From JBGPLJ01 sp963826145 (GTDB taxonomy: Bacteria; Pseudomonadota; Gammaproteobacteria; Steroidobacterales; Steroidobacteraceae), in assembly GCA_963826145.1 (NCBI GenBank), contig CAWGVW010000002.1, forward strand, positions 1,364,001 through 1,428,000: a DNA stretch of 64,000 nucleotides, written 5' to 3'. Of the stretch, positions 25,086 to 33,140 are shown piece by piece. Within the stretch, counting starts at the first letter, position 1, and the number at the start of each line of letters is the position of its first letter. Both the position numbers and the translations under genes were made by a program. The notes under the pieces were generated by a model. The model was given only the letters and a program-made list of their open reading frames with translations, did no database searches and was not told the DNA's origin.

Positions 25086-26546
25086 ATGACCGAGAAACTC
25101 ATATTCGAGTACAGCCATCCGGGCCGCGGCGCCACGGCTCAGCATCCGAATACGCAGGATGTTCACGGCCTGCCGGCGAAATTCCTGCGTACCGATGCGC
25201 CGCTCCTGCCGGAGGTGTCGGAACTGCAGGCCGTGCGGCACTTCACGCGGCTTTCGCAGCTCAACTTCTCCATCGATACGCACTTCTATCCGCTCGGCTC
25301 CTGCACGATGAAATACAACCCAAAGGCCTGCAACCAGTACGCGCTGCTGCCCGGGTTCGTGAACCGCCATCCGCTCGGCGCGGAGTCGCATGGCCAGGGA
25401 TTTCTCGCCTGCATGTTCGAGCTGCAGGAAATGCTTAAAGAGGTCACCGGCATGCAGGGCGTTTCGCTGACGCCAATGGCGGGCGCGCAGGGCGAATTCG
25501 CCGGCGTCGCGATGATCCGCGCCTACCATCGCGCGCGCGGCGATCACGAGCGGACGGAAATCATCGTTCCGGACGCGGCGCATGGCACGAATCCCGCAAC
25601 CGCGGCGATGTGTGGGTGCACGGTGAAAGAGATTCCTTCGACCGCGGAAGGTGACGTCGATCTCGACGCGCTCGGCGCCGCGGTCGGTCCGCATACCGCT
25701 GGCATCATGCTCACCAATCCGTCGACGCTCGGCGTGTTCGAGCGGCGCATCAGCCAGGTCGCGCGCATCGTGCACGACGCAGGCGGGCTCCTTTACTACG
25801 ACGGCGCGAACCTCAACGCGATTCTCGGCAAGGTGCGGCCCGGCGACATGGGGTTCGATGTCATCCACATGAACCTGCACAAGACCTTCTCGACGCCGCA
25901 CGGCGGCGGCGGGCCGGGTTCCGGTGCGGTGGGGGTGAGTGCGCGGCTGCTGCCGTTCATGCCCGTTCCGATCGTCGGCCGGGACGGCGATGAGTTCCGA
26001 TGGCTCGCGGAGAAGGACCTGCCGCAATCGATCGGGCGCCTGTCCGCATTCATGGGCAATGCCGGCGTGCTGCTGCGTGCCTACATCTACATGCGTATGC
26101 TGGGGCGCGAAGGCATGCCGCGAGTCGCGGACTACGCGACGCTCAATGCGAACTACCTGCTGAAGCGCCTTGTCGCGGCCGGTTTCGATGCCGCGTACCC
26201 GAGCCGGCGCGCGAGCCATGAATTCATTCTCACCTTGAAACGCCAGGCGCGAACGCTCAATGTCACCGCGATGGACTTCGCGAAACGTCTTCTCGACCAC
26301 GGCGCTCACGCACCAACGACCTATTTTCCGCTGCTCGTGCCGGAGTGCCTCCTGATCGAGCCGACGGAAACGGAGGCGAAGGAAGACCTCGACGCCTTCA
26401 TCGACGCCATGATCGCCATCCAGCGCGAGGCCGAGACGACGCCGGATATGCTCAAGAGCGCTCCGCACACCTTGCCGGTGCGCCGGCTCGACGACCTGCG
26501 GGCCAACAAGCAGCTCGATCTCACCTGGAAGCCGCAGGCGGCATGA
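25086..26546 (+). CDS. gcvPB: glycine dehydrogenase subunit 2 (GcvPB)
   Basis: The C-terminal, PLP-carrying half of split glycine decarboxylase, 486 residues. The PLP lysine lies in VIHMNLHKTFSTPHGGGGPG. Other landmarks are FYPLGSCTMKYNPK, GAQGEFAGVAMI, DAAHGTNPATAAMCG and MLTNPSTLGVFE. It needs GcvPA for activity. Its stop overlaps the dgkA start (ATGA). Confidence 0.96.
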   Translation: MTEKLIFEYSHPGRGATAQHPNTQDVHGLPAKFLRTDAPLLPEVSELQAVRHFTRLSQLNFSIDTHFYPLGSCTMKYNPKACNQYALLPGFVNRHPLGAESHGQGFLACMFELQEMLKEVTGMQGVSLTPMAGAQGEFAGVAMIRAYHRARGDHERTEIIVPDAAHGTNPATAAMCGCTVKEIPSTAEGDVDLDALGAAVGPHTAGIMLTNPSTLGVFERRISQVARIVHDAGGLLYYDGANLNAILGKVRPGDMGFDVIHMNLHKTFSTPHGGGGPGSGAVGVSARLLPFMPVPIVGRDGDEFRWLAEKDLPQSIGRLSAFMGNAGVLLRAYIYMRMLGREGMPRVADYATLNANYLLKRLVAAGFDAAYPSRRASHEFILTLKRQARTLNVTAMDFAKRLLDHGAHAPTTYFPLLVPECLLIEPTETEAKEDLDAFIDAMIAIQREAETTPDMLKSAPHTLPVRRLDDLRANKQLDLTWKPQAA

Positions 26547-26911
26547 CCGAACGCGAAAAGCCCCAGGGGCTCGTCCGGCTTATGCGGGCCTTCGGCAATT
26601 CCTTCAAAGGATTCGCGGGAGCGTTCCGCGAGGAGGCGGCATTCCGGCAGGAACTGGCGCTTGCCGTCGTGGTCGTACCACTCGGCCTGTGGCTCGGTCA
26701 CACAGGCGTCGAGAAGGCGCTGCTGGTGGCGCCGATGCTCCTGATCCTCATCGTGGAACTCCTGAACAGTGCGATCGAAGCGGCCATCGATCGCATCGGC
26801 TTCGAACATCACCAGCTCTCGGGGCTTGCGAAGGACATCGGTTCCGCGGCGGTGTTTCTCTCGATCCTGCTGCTCATCATCGTCTGGGCGCTGGTGCTCG
26901 CGTATCACTGA
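26543..26911 (+). CDS. dgkA: diacylglycerol kinase
   Basis: A small inner-membrane lipid kinase of 122 residues that recycles diacylglycerol to phosphatidate. It has three predicted membrane helices and the DgkA motif VELLNSAIEAAIDRIGFEHH containing the catalytic Glu/Asn set. N-terminal RAFGNSFKGFAGAFREEAAFRQE is the usual amphipathic surface helix. It is translationally coupled to gcvPB, an unusual partner with no obvious functional link. Confidence 0.95.
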   Translation: MTEREKPQGLVRLMRAFGNSFKGFAGAFREEAAFRQELALAVVVVPLGLWLGHTGVEKALLVAPMLLILIVELLNSAIEAAIDRIGFEHHQLSGLAKDIGSAAVFLSILLLIIVWALVLAYH

Positions 26912-26932
26912 AATGGTAGCCTTCAAGTCTTC

Positions 26933-27868
26933 ATGAGCGCCCTCATCTGCGGTTCGATTGCCTTCGATACGGTCATGGCTTTTCCCGGCCGGTTCCGCGA
27001 TCACATCCTGCCCGACAAGATCCACATGCTGAACGTGTCGTTTCTCGCTCCCGAGATGCGGCGCAATTTCGGCGGCTGTGCCGGCAATATCGCCTTCAAC
27101 CTCAAGATGCTCGGCGGCGAAGGCTACATCATGGCGACCGCCGGCCATGACTTCGGGCCGTACCGCAAGTGGCTGCATCAGTGCGGCCTCGACCTGCGCT
27201 ACGTCAAGGAAGTGATCTCCGAGTTCACCGCGCAGGCCTACATCACGACGGACGACGACAACAACCAGATCACGGCTTTCCACCCGGGCGCGATGAATCA
27301 CTCGCACCAGAACCAAGTGCCGGCGAACGCCGGCATCACGATCGGCATTGTCGCTCCCGACGGGCGCGAGGGCATGATCCAGCACGCCGCGCAGTTCGCC
27401 GCCGCGGCCATCCCTTTCATTTTTGATCCGGGCCAGGGCCTGCCGATGTTCAGTGGGCCAGAGCTCGCCGAATTCGTGCGGCAGGCGAGCTGGGTCACGG
27501 TGAATGACTACGAGGGGCAGCTTCTGCAGGATCGCATCGGCCGCAAGCTCGAGGACATCGCGCGCGAGGTGCAAGCGCTCATCGTCACCCGCGGCGGCGA
27601 AGGCTCGACGATTCATGCCGGCGGCAGGACGATCGAGGTGCCTGTCGCCAAAGTCGCGACGCTGAGCGACCCTACGGGCTGCGGCGACGCCTATCGCGCG
27701 GGGCTTCTCCACGGACTCATGAAGGGCTACGACTGGTCGGTCACCGGCCGGATCGCTTCCCTCATGGGTGCGATCAAGATCGAATCGCACGGAACCCAGA
27801 ACCACCGATTCACCGCAACCGACTTTCGCAATCGTTACCTTGAGACTTTCGGCGCCGCTCTGCCCTGA
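26933..27868 (+). CDS. PfkB-family carbohydrate/nucleoside kinase
   Basis: A 311-residue ribokinase-fold kinase with the C-terminal PfkB signature DPTGCGDAYRAGLLHGL, where Asp in GCGD is the catalytic base, and an N-terminal FGGCAGNIAFNLKMLGG substrate-lid region. The GGCAGN form resembles adenosine-kinase-like members. The substrate is not determined. It follows dgkA by 21 bp and may be the last gene of the gcv transcript. Confidence 0.88.
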   Translation: MSALICGSIAFDTVMAFPGRFRDHILPDKIHMLNVSFLAPEMRRNFGGCAGNIAFNLKMLGGEGYIMATAGHDFGPYRKWLHQCGLDLRYVKEVISEFTAQAYITTDDDNNQITAFHPGAMNHSHQNQVPANAGITIGIVAPDGREGMIQHAAQFAAAAIPFIFDPGQGLPMFSGPELAEFVRQASWVTVNDYEGQLLQDRIGRKLEDIAREVQALIVTRGGEGSTIHAGGRTIEVPVAKVATLSDPTGCGDAYRAGLLHGLMKGYDWSVTGRIASLMGAIKIESHGTQNHRFTATDFRNRYLETFGAALP

Positions 27869-27928
27869 ATCCATGCAGAACCCGCCGATCGCCGATCCAC
27901 CTCACGCTCGCCCCAAGGACCTCGCCGG

Positions 27929-30784
27929 ATGCGCCTGCCTATCGCCATCGCAACTTTCATGGCAACTGCCATCGCAGGAACTTTCCTGCCCGCCCTGTCG
28001 CTCGCAGCGAATCTCCCCGTGCCCGCCCCGACAGTGGCGCCAACTGCGGCGCCGCTCGTCGAGTCTGCCAACTGGGCTTCGACACTCGAGCGTGTCGCGA
28101 CGGGCGTCGTCGCGATCCAGATCGATGCCACGCGCGCCTTCGACACCGAATGGAGCACCTCCGCCCAGGCCACGGGTTTCGTCGTCGATGCGAAACGCGG
28201 CTATATCCTTACGAATCGTCACGTCGTCACGCCGGGCCCGGTCACCGCGCAGGCGACATTCCTGAATCGCGAGGAAGTGCAGCTCTATCCGGTGTACCGC
28301 GACCCGGTGCACGATTTCGGCATCTATCGCTACGATCCGTCGAAACTGCGCTTCATCCAGCCTGCGGAGCTACCGCTCTATCCGAAGGGCGCGCAGGTCG
28401 GTCGTGAAATTCGCGTCATCGGCAATGACGCGGGTGAGCAGATCTCGATTCTCGCCGGCACCCTCGCGCGGCTGGATCGCGAGGCGCCGGACTACGGAGT
28501 CGGCAAGTACAACGACTTCAATACCTTTTACTACCAGGCGGCATCGGGCACCTCGGGCGGTTCTTCCGGGTCACCGGTTGTCGACATCGAAGGCCGGGTG
28601 GTCGCGCTCAATGCCGGCGGCAGCAATGCGGCGGCGTCGAGCTTCTATCTGCCGCTCACGCATGTCACGCGGGCGCTTGCGCTCATCGAGGCCGGCAAGC
28701 CCGTTACGCGTGGCACGCTCGAAGTCGTCTTCAAGTACACGCCGTTCGATGAATTGCGACGCCTGGGCCTGCGCGATGTCACCGAGGTTGCCGTCCGCAA
28801 GGTCTTTGCGCGCCAGATCGGCATGCTCGTCGTCGCGGAAACCCAGGCAGGCTCCGCAGCAGCGGATGTGCTCGAGCCGGGCGACATCCTGGTGCGGGTG
28901 AACGGCCAGCTCCTCACGGAATTCGATCCGCTCGAAACGATTCTCGACGAGAGCGTGGGCAACAATGTGCAGCTCGAGATCGAGCGCGGCGGCCAGGTGC
29001 TGAACCTCAAGCTCAAGGTCGAGGACCTGCAGGCGATCACGCCGGCCGAGTACCTCGAATTCGGCGACGCCGTCGTGCACAAGCTCTCCTACCAGCAGGC
29101 ACGCCATTTCAACGTGCCGATCCGCGGCGTATTCGTCGCCAACCCCGGTTATTCGCTCGGCGCCGCCGGCATTCCGCGGGGCGCGGTCATCACCACGCTC
29201 GGCAGCCACCGCATCGACAATCTGGACGACTTCGACAATGCGCTCGGCGAACTCGCGGACGGCGACAAAGCGACAATCCGCTTTTTCACGATCGACGATA
29301 CGCAGTCCATGCAGGTGCGCGTCATGCACATGGACCGGCGCTGGTTCCCCGCGCGCCGCTGCCATCGCGACGATGCCGAGGGCATCTGGCCCTGCGCGGC
29401 GCTTGCGGCGTGGCCGTCGCCGAAGCCGCTTGTCCCCGCCAGCACGAGTTTCTCGAAGTCGGAGGATCCGAGGATCGGCAAGCTCCTGCCTTCGCTCGTC
29501 ATGATCACCTACGATATGCCTTACTCGATCTCGGGCGTGACCGAGCGCAACTATCACGGCACGGGCCTCGTCGTCGACGCCGGCCGCGGCTGGGTGGTCA
29601 CCGATCGCAACACCGTACCGGTCGCGGTCGGCGATGTCAGGATCACTTTCGCGGGCACACTCGAGGTGCCGGCGCGCGTCGTCTACGTGCACCCGCTCCA
29701 CAATCTTGCACTCATCGCCTACGACCCTGCGCTGATCGGCAAGACGCCGGTGCAGAGCGCGAAGCTCGCGACCCGGCCGATGCGCGAAGGTGATGAGGTC
29801 TGGGCCATCGGCCTGCGCGCGGACGAGACCATTGCCTCGCGTCACACGGAAATCGCATCCATCGACCCCGCGCAGTACGGATTGAGCTTCCAGTTCCGCG
29901 AGACCAATCTCGAGACCGCAAGCCTCGTGAATCCGCCGGACGACTTCGACGGCGTGCTCACGGATCGGAGCGGCGACGTCGTCGCACTCTGGTCGAGCTT
30001 TGCCTTCCAGGCCGGTCGCGACGTGAGCCAGGAGAGCAAGGGCGTGCCGGTCGAACTCGTGCGCGGGCTCATCGACCTCGCGGCGAGCGGGCGTCCGCTC
30101 TATTCGCTCGAAGCAGAGCTGCAGCTGCTGCCGCTCGCCACGGCGCGCAAGCTCGGCTTGCCGGACGAGCGCGTGCACGAGATCGAGGCGAATGCGGACG
30201 GGCGGCGCCAGGTGCTTGTCGTCGCGCGCGTGGTCGCAGGCTCGCCCGCCGCCCAGCTCCTGAAGACAGGCGATCTCATCCTGGCGGTGGACGGCAAGGT
30301 CGTCACACGTTTTCGGGAGGTCGAGCAGGCGATGCAGAAGCCGCACGTCGCGGTGACTGTCTGGCGGGGCGAAAGCGAACTGACCGTCGATGTGCAGACG
30401 GCGGTGCTCAACGGCCAGGACGTCGATCGTTTCGTGATCTGGGGCGGTGCGACGCTGCAGCCGCCGTACCGTGCGATTGTTGCCCAGCGCGGCATCGAGC
30501 CGAAGGGTGTCATGGTTTCCTACTTCTATTACGGTTCGCCCGCTTCGCGCACACCGCTCCTGCCGCTACGCCGCATCGTGGAGGTCGATGGCGTGCCGAC
30601 GCCGGATCTCGACGCCTTCATCCAGGCCGTGTCGAACCGGCCGGACCGGTCATCGCTGCGCCTGAAAACCGTCAACTGGAACGAAGCCGTCGAGGTGCTC
30701 ACCCTGAAGCTCGACAAGCACTACTGGCCGACCTATGAGCTCAAGCGCACGCCGACAGGCTGGCAACGGATTACCCTCGACTAG
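27929..30784 (+). CDS. two-module HtrA-like serine protease with PDZ domains (Nma111-like)
   Basis: A 951-residue protein with a signal peptide (1-27), so probably periplasmic. Module 1 is a trypsin-like protease with H98 (TNRHVV), D129 (PVHDFGIY) and S213 (SGGSSGSPVV), followed by PDZ domains. Module 2 starts near residue 525 and repeats the fold but is degenerate: the His position reads VTDRNTVP, the Asp position HPLHNLALI, and no GxSG is present. A further PDZ follows (SPAAQLLKTGDLILAVDG). This active-plus-dead architecture and the GGSSGSP and DRNTVP motifs are those of eukaryotic Nma111. AAGGA precedes ATG 27929. Confidence 0.85.
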   Translation: MRLPIAIATFMATAIAGTFLPALSLAANLPVPAPTVAPTAAPLVESANWASTLERVATGVVAIQIDATRAFDTEWSTSAQATGFVVDAKRGYILTNRHVVTPGPVTAQATFLNREEVQLYPVYRDPVHDFGIYRYDPSKLRFIQPAELPLYPKGAQVGREIRVIGNDAGEQISILAGTLARLDREAPDYGVGKYNDFNTFYYQAASGTSGGSSGSPVVDIEGRVVALNAGGSNAAASSFYLPLTHVTRALALIEAGKPVTRGTLEVVFKYTPFDELRRLGLRDVTEVAVRKVFARQIGMLVVAETQAGSAAADVLEPGDILVRVNGQLLTEFDPLETILDESVGNNVQLEIERGGQVLNLKLKVEDLQAITPAEYLEFGDAVVHKLSYQQARHFNVPIRGVFVANPGYSLGAAGIPRGAVITTLGSHRIDNLDDFDNALGELADGDKATIRFFTIDDTQSMQVRVMHMDRRWFPARRCHRDDAEGIWPCAALAAWPSPKPLVPASTSFSKSEDPRIGKLLPSLVMITYDMPYSISGVTERNYHGTGLVVDAGRGWVVTDRNTVPVAVGDVRITFAGTLEVPARVVYVHPLHNLALIAYDPALIGKTPVQSAKLATRPMREGDEVWAIGLRADETIASRHTEIASIDPAQYGLSFQFRETNLETASLVNPPDDFDGVLTDRSGDVVALWSSFAFQAGRDVSQESKGVPVELVRGLIDLAASGRPLYSLEAELQLLPLATARKLGLPDERVHEIEANADGRRQVLVVARVVAGSPAAQLLKTGDLILAVDGKVVTRFREVEQAMQKPHVAVTVWRGESELTVDVQTAVLNGQDVDRFVIWGGATLQPPYRAIVAQRGIEPKGVMVSYFYYGSPASRTPLLPLRRIVEVDGVPTPDLDAFIQAVSNRPDRSSLRLKTVNWNEAVEVLTLKLDKHYWPTYELKRTPTGWQRITLD

Positions 30785-30790
30785 GCGAAC

Positions 30791-30874
30791 AGGTACCGGG
30801 ATTGGATTACTGGGGATTTGCCTCGCGACCGGATGACAGGTCCGCAAATCCCCAGTAATCCAATCCCGGTACCT
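30791..30874. repeat. perfect 31-bp inverted repeat between the HtrA-like gene and tsaC
   Basis: Arms 30791-30821 and 30844-30874 are perfect complements containing GGTACCGGGATTGGATTACT, around a 22-base loop. The element starts 6 bp after the protease stop and ends 27 bp before the tsaC start. Its sequence differs from the GGGG-type repeats, though it shares their position at a gene end. No U run follows, so terminator function is uncertain. Confidence 0.88.
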
Positions 30875-30901
30875 CCTGAGTTGCATTGCTATCATTGGCA
30901 G

Positions 30902-31921
30902 ATGGTTCGAAACGTCCGCGCCAGTCAGACCGATATCGAGGCGGCAGTAGAAGAGCTGCGCGCCGGCGAGCTCGTCGCCTTTCCGACCGAGACCGTCTAT
31001 GGACTCGGTGCCAATGCTTCAAATCCGGCGGCCGTCCGCAAGATCTTCGAAGCGAAGGGGCGGCCCGCGAATCACCCGGTGATCGTCCATCTCGATTCGG
31101 TGCGCTACCTGCATCGCTGGGTGAGCGCAGTGCCGGCGGCGGCGCAGCAGCTCGCCGAGCGCTTCTGGCCGGGACCGCTGACGCTCGTGATGCCGCGCGG
31201 CCCCAACGTGCACGATGTGGTGACCGGCGGACAGTCGACTATTGCGGTACGCGTTCCCGCGCATCCGATGGCACAGCAGCTCCTGACGGCGTTCGGTGGC
31301 GGCATCGCCGCGCCGTCCGCGAACCGCTACGGCAGGTTGAGTCCAACGCGCCCGGAACACGTGCGTGAAGAGCTCGGCAGCGCGGTGAAGATCGTGCTCG
31401 ACGGCGGCGAGTGCTCCATCGGCCTCGAGTCGACGATTGTCGCGTGCCTCGATGGTGGCGTGCGTCTGCTGCGGCCGGGCGGCGTGACGCTTGCGCAGCT
31501 CCGCTCGCTCGTCGGTGACGTCGATGTCGGGCCTGCAGCGGATTCGCCGCGCGTGCCGGGCAGTACGCCGGCCCATTACGCGCCGCTCACCCCACTCGAA
31601 ATCGTGCCGATCGAGGAGCTCGAAGCAACAGTTGCGAATCTCGCCGCGACGGGCTTCAAGGCGGCCGTGCTCGCGATGCGGCCACCGCTCCGTGCGCACC
31701 GCAATGCCACCTGGATCAACGCCGGCAAGAAGCTCGAGACCTTCGCGCACAATCTGTATGCGCACCTGCGCACTCTCGACAAGACCGGTGCGCACCGGAT
31801 CCTGGTGCAGCAGGTGCCGGCGGATGACCGCTGGGACGCCGTGCGCGACCGGCTGACGCGCGCCGCGGCGAGCAGCCTCACCGCGCCGCCCGAGGACGGT
31901 ACGGGCGGCGTCTTGCCGTAG
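30902..31921 (+). CDS. tsaC: L-threonylcarbamoyladenylate synthase (Sua5 type)
   Basis: Makes threonylcarbamoyl-AMP for the universal t6A37 tRNA modification. Residues 1-200 form the YrdC/TsaC domain with GELVAFPTETVYGLGANA, IFEAKGRPANHPVIVH, TIAVRVPAHP and APSANRYGRLSPT. The linker VPGSTPAHYAPLTPLE and the extra C-terminal domain make it the longer Sua5 form (339 residues). ATG 30902 begins just after the palindrome; the next gene follows after 7 bp. Confidence 0.92.
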   Translation: MVRNVRASQTDIEAAVEELRAGELVAFPTETVYGLGANASNPAAVRKIFEAKGRPANHPVIVHLDSVRYLHRWVSAVPAAAQQLAERFWPGPLTLVMPRGPNVHDVVTGGQSTIAVRVPAHPMAQQLLTAFGGGIAAPSANRYGRLSPTRPEHVREELGSAVKIVLDGGECSIGLESTIVACLDGGVRLLRPGGVTLAQLRSLVGDVDVGPAADSPRVPGSTPAHYAPLTPLEIVPIEELEATVANLAATGFKAAVLAMRPPLRAHRNATWINAGKKLETFAHNLYAHLRTLDKTGAHRILVQQVPADDRWDAVRDRLTRAAASSLTAPPEDGTGGVLP

Positions 31922-31928
31922 CACGAAC

Positions 31929-32663
31929 ATGGCGTCCGTCGCACCCCATGTGCTCGCACTGGACGACGATCCGGACGTGCGAGCGGTGCTCGTCGACTAC
32001 CTCAAGGCGAACGACCTGCGCATAACCGCGACGGCGAGCGGCAAGGAAATGCTGGCCGTGCTCGCCGACGAACCGGTCGACGTATTGTTGCTCGACCTGC
32101 GCTTGCCGGGAGAGGACGGGCTCGCGATCGCACGACGCGTCCGCGCAGCGTCGAGCGTGCCGATCATCATCCTGAGCGGCCGTACCGACGAGGCGGACCG
32201 CGTGATGAGCCTCGAACTCGCGGCGGACGATTACGTGACGAAACCCTTCAGCCCACGGGAACTCCTGGCAAGGATCCGCGCCGTGCTGCGTCGGGCACAG
32301 AGCGGCGAGCCCCAGGCACGGGCGGAGGATTCGGTGCGCGCGTATCGCTGCGGCGGCTGGGAACTCAACACGCGGCTGCGTCGCCTTACGGCCGCCGACG
32401 GTAGACGGGTAGCGTTGACGAACGGTGAATTCAGCCTGCTGTGCGCTTTCCTTTCTGCGCCGCAGCGTGTGCTGTCGCGCGATCAGCTCCTTGAAATGTC
32501 GCGGCTCCACAGCCTCGAGGTCTACGACCGGTCGATCGATGTGACGATCCTGCGACTGCGCCGGAAAATCGAAACCGACCCGCGCAATCCCGAACTCATC
32601 CGCACCGAGCGCGGCGCGGGCTACATGCTGACAGCGCCAGTCAGCGTCCTGCGCGGTGTCTGA
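31929..32663 (+). CDS. OmpR/PhoB-family response regulator
   Basis: A 244-residue regulator. The receiver domain (5-120) has the acidic pocket LALDDDPD, phosphoacceptor D56 in LLLDLRLPGEDG, Ser in ILSGRTDEADR and K105 in YVTKPFSPREL. The winged helix (about 135-235) has LTNGEFSLLCAFL, RVLSRDQLLEM and YDRSIDVTILRLRRKIE. A DUF6491 gene and a hybrid histidine kinase follow in the same direction; the kinase is the likely partner. Confidence 0.93.
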   Translation: MASVAPHVLALDDDPDVRAVLVDYLKANDLRITATASGKEMLAVLADEPVDVLLLDLRLPGEDGLAIARRVRAASSVPIIILSGRTDEADRVMSLELAADDYVTKPFSPRELLARIRAVLRRAQSGEPQARAEDSVRAYRCGGWELNTRLRRLTAADGRRVALTNGEFSLLCAFLSAPQRVLSRDQLLEMSRLHSLEVYDRSIDVTILRLRRKIETDPRNPELIRTERGAGYMLTAPVSVLRGV

Positions 32664-32678
32664 TTTCATCTGAAATCA
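32661..32678. promoter_or_regulatory. 18-bp palindrome upstream of the DUF6491-kinase genes, possible operator
   Basis: TGATTTCA-TC-TGAAATCA is a perfect palindrome that overlaps the response regulator's stop codon and lies about 95 bp before the next gene. It shares TTTCATCTG with the palindrome at 35884-35900. An autoregulatory binding site for the adjacent OmpR-type regulator is inferred. Confidence 0.45.
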
Positions 32679-32771
32679 TGGCGCGACTGGCCGCAACCGG
32701 CTCGTAATCGGCGTCGCGCACGTTGACTCCCTCGCGGATCCATCGGTCCGCTGTGTCGAGGAGTCAGTGTC

Positions 32772-33140
32772 ATGCTGTTCAGTGCACGTGCTCTCGGTGT
32801 CGTCGCATCGGTCGCGATCGTCGCGGCGATCGTGCTCGGCTTTCGTCTTGCGGATGCGCGGGTGCTTTCGGGCTCCGTCATTCCCGCCCAGGATGCGCTC
32901 GTGCAGAGCGTCGATCTGTCGCAGATCGCCCATTTCCGTTACGTCGACGATCGCACGCTCGAAGTGACCGATGGCGCGGGCAAGCGCTTCAAGATGGAGT
33001 TGACCGAGGCCTGCCCGGGCCTGAAGGAAGCCCGGGACTTTTCGCTGGTCACCGAAAGTTTCCGCGATCTGGATCGATTCACGGCGATCGCGGTCGAAGG
33101 CCGAATCTGCACGTTCAAGGATTTCGCACCTAAACCATGA
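32772..33140 (+). CDS. small exported DUF6491-like protein
   Basis: A 122-residue protein with an N-terminal signal or membrane segment (about 5-28: LGVVASVAIVAAIVLGF). The body has IAHFRYVDDRTLEVTDGAGKRF and a Cys pair (EACPGL, RICTF) that resembles DUF6491 proteins of gammaproteobacteria. Function is unknown. Its stop overlaps the histidine-kinase start by four bases, so it is made together with the kinase and may be its periplasmic partner. Confidence 0.7.
   Translation: MLFSARALGVVASVAIVAAIVLGFRLADARVLSGSVIPAQDALVQSVDLSQIAHFRYVDDRTLEVTDGAGKRFKMELTEACPGLKEARDFSLVTESFRDLDRFTAIAVEGRICTFKDFAPKP

Noticed and set aside
28571..30346. 591-codon minus-strand ORF
   Set aside because: Shadow of the HtrA-like protease gene; no motif and atypical composition.
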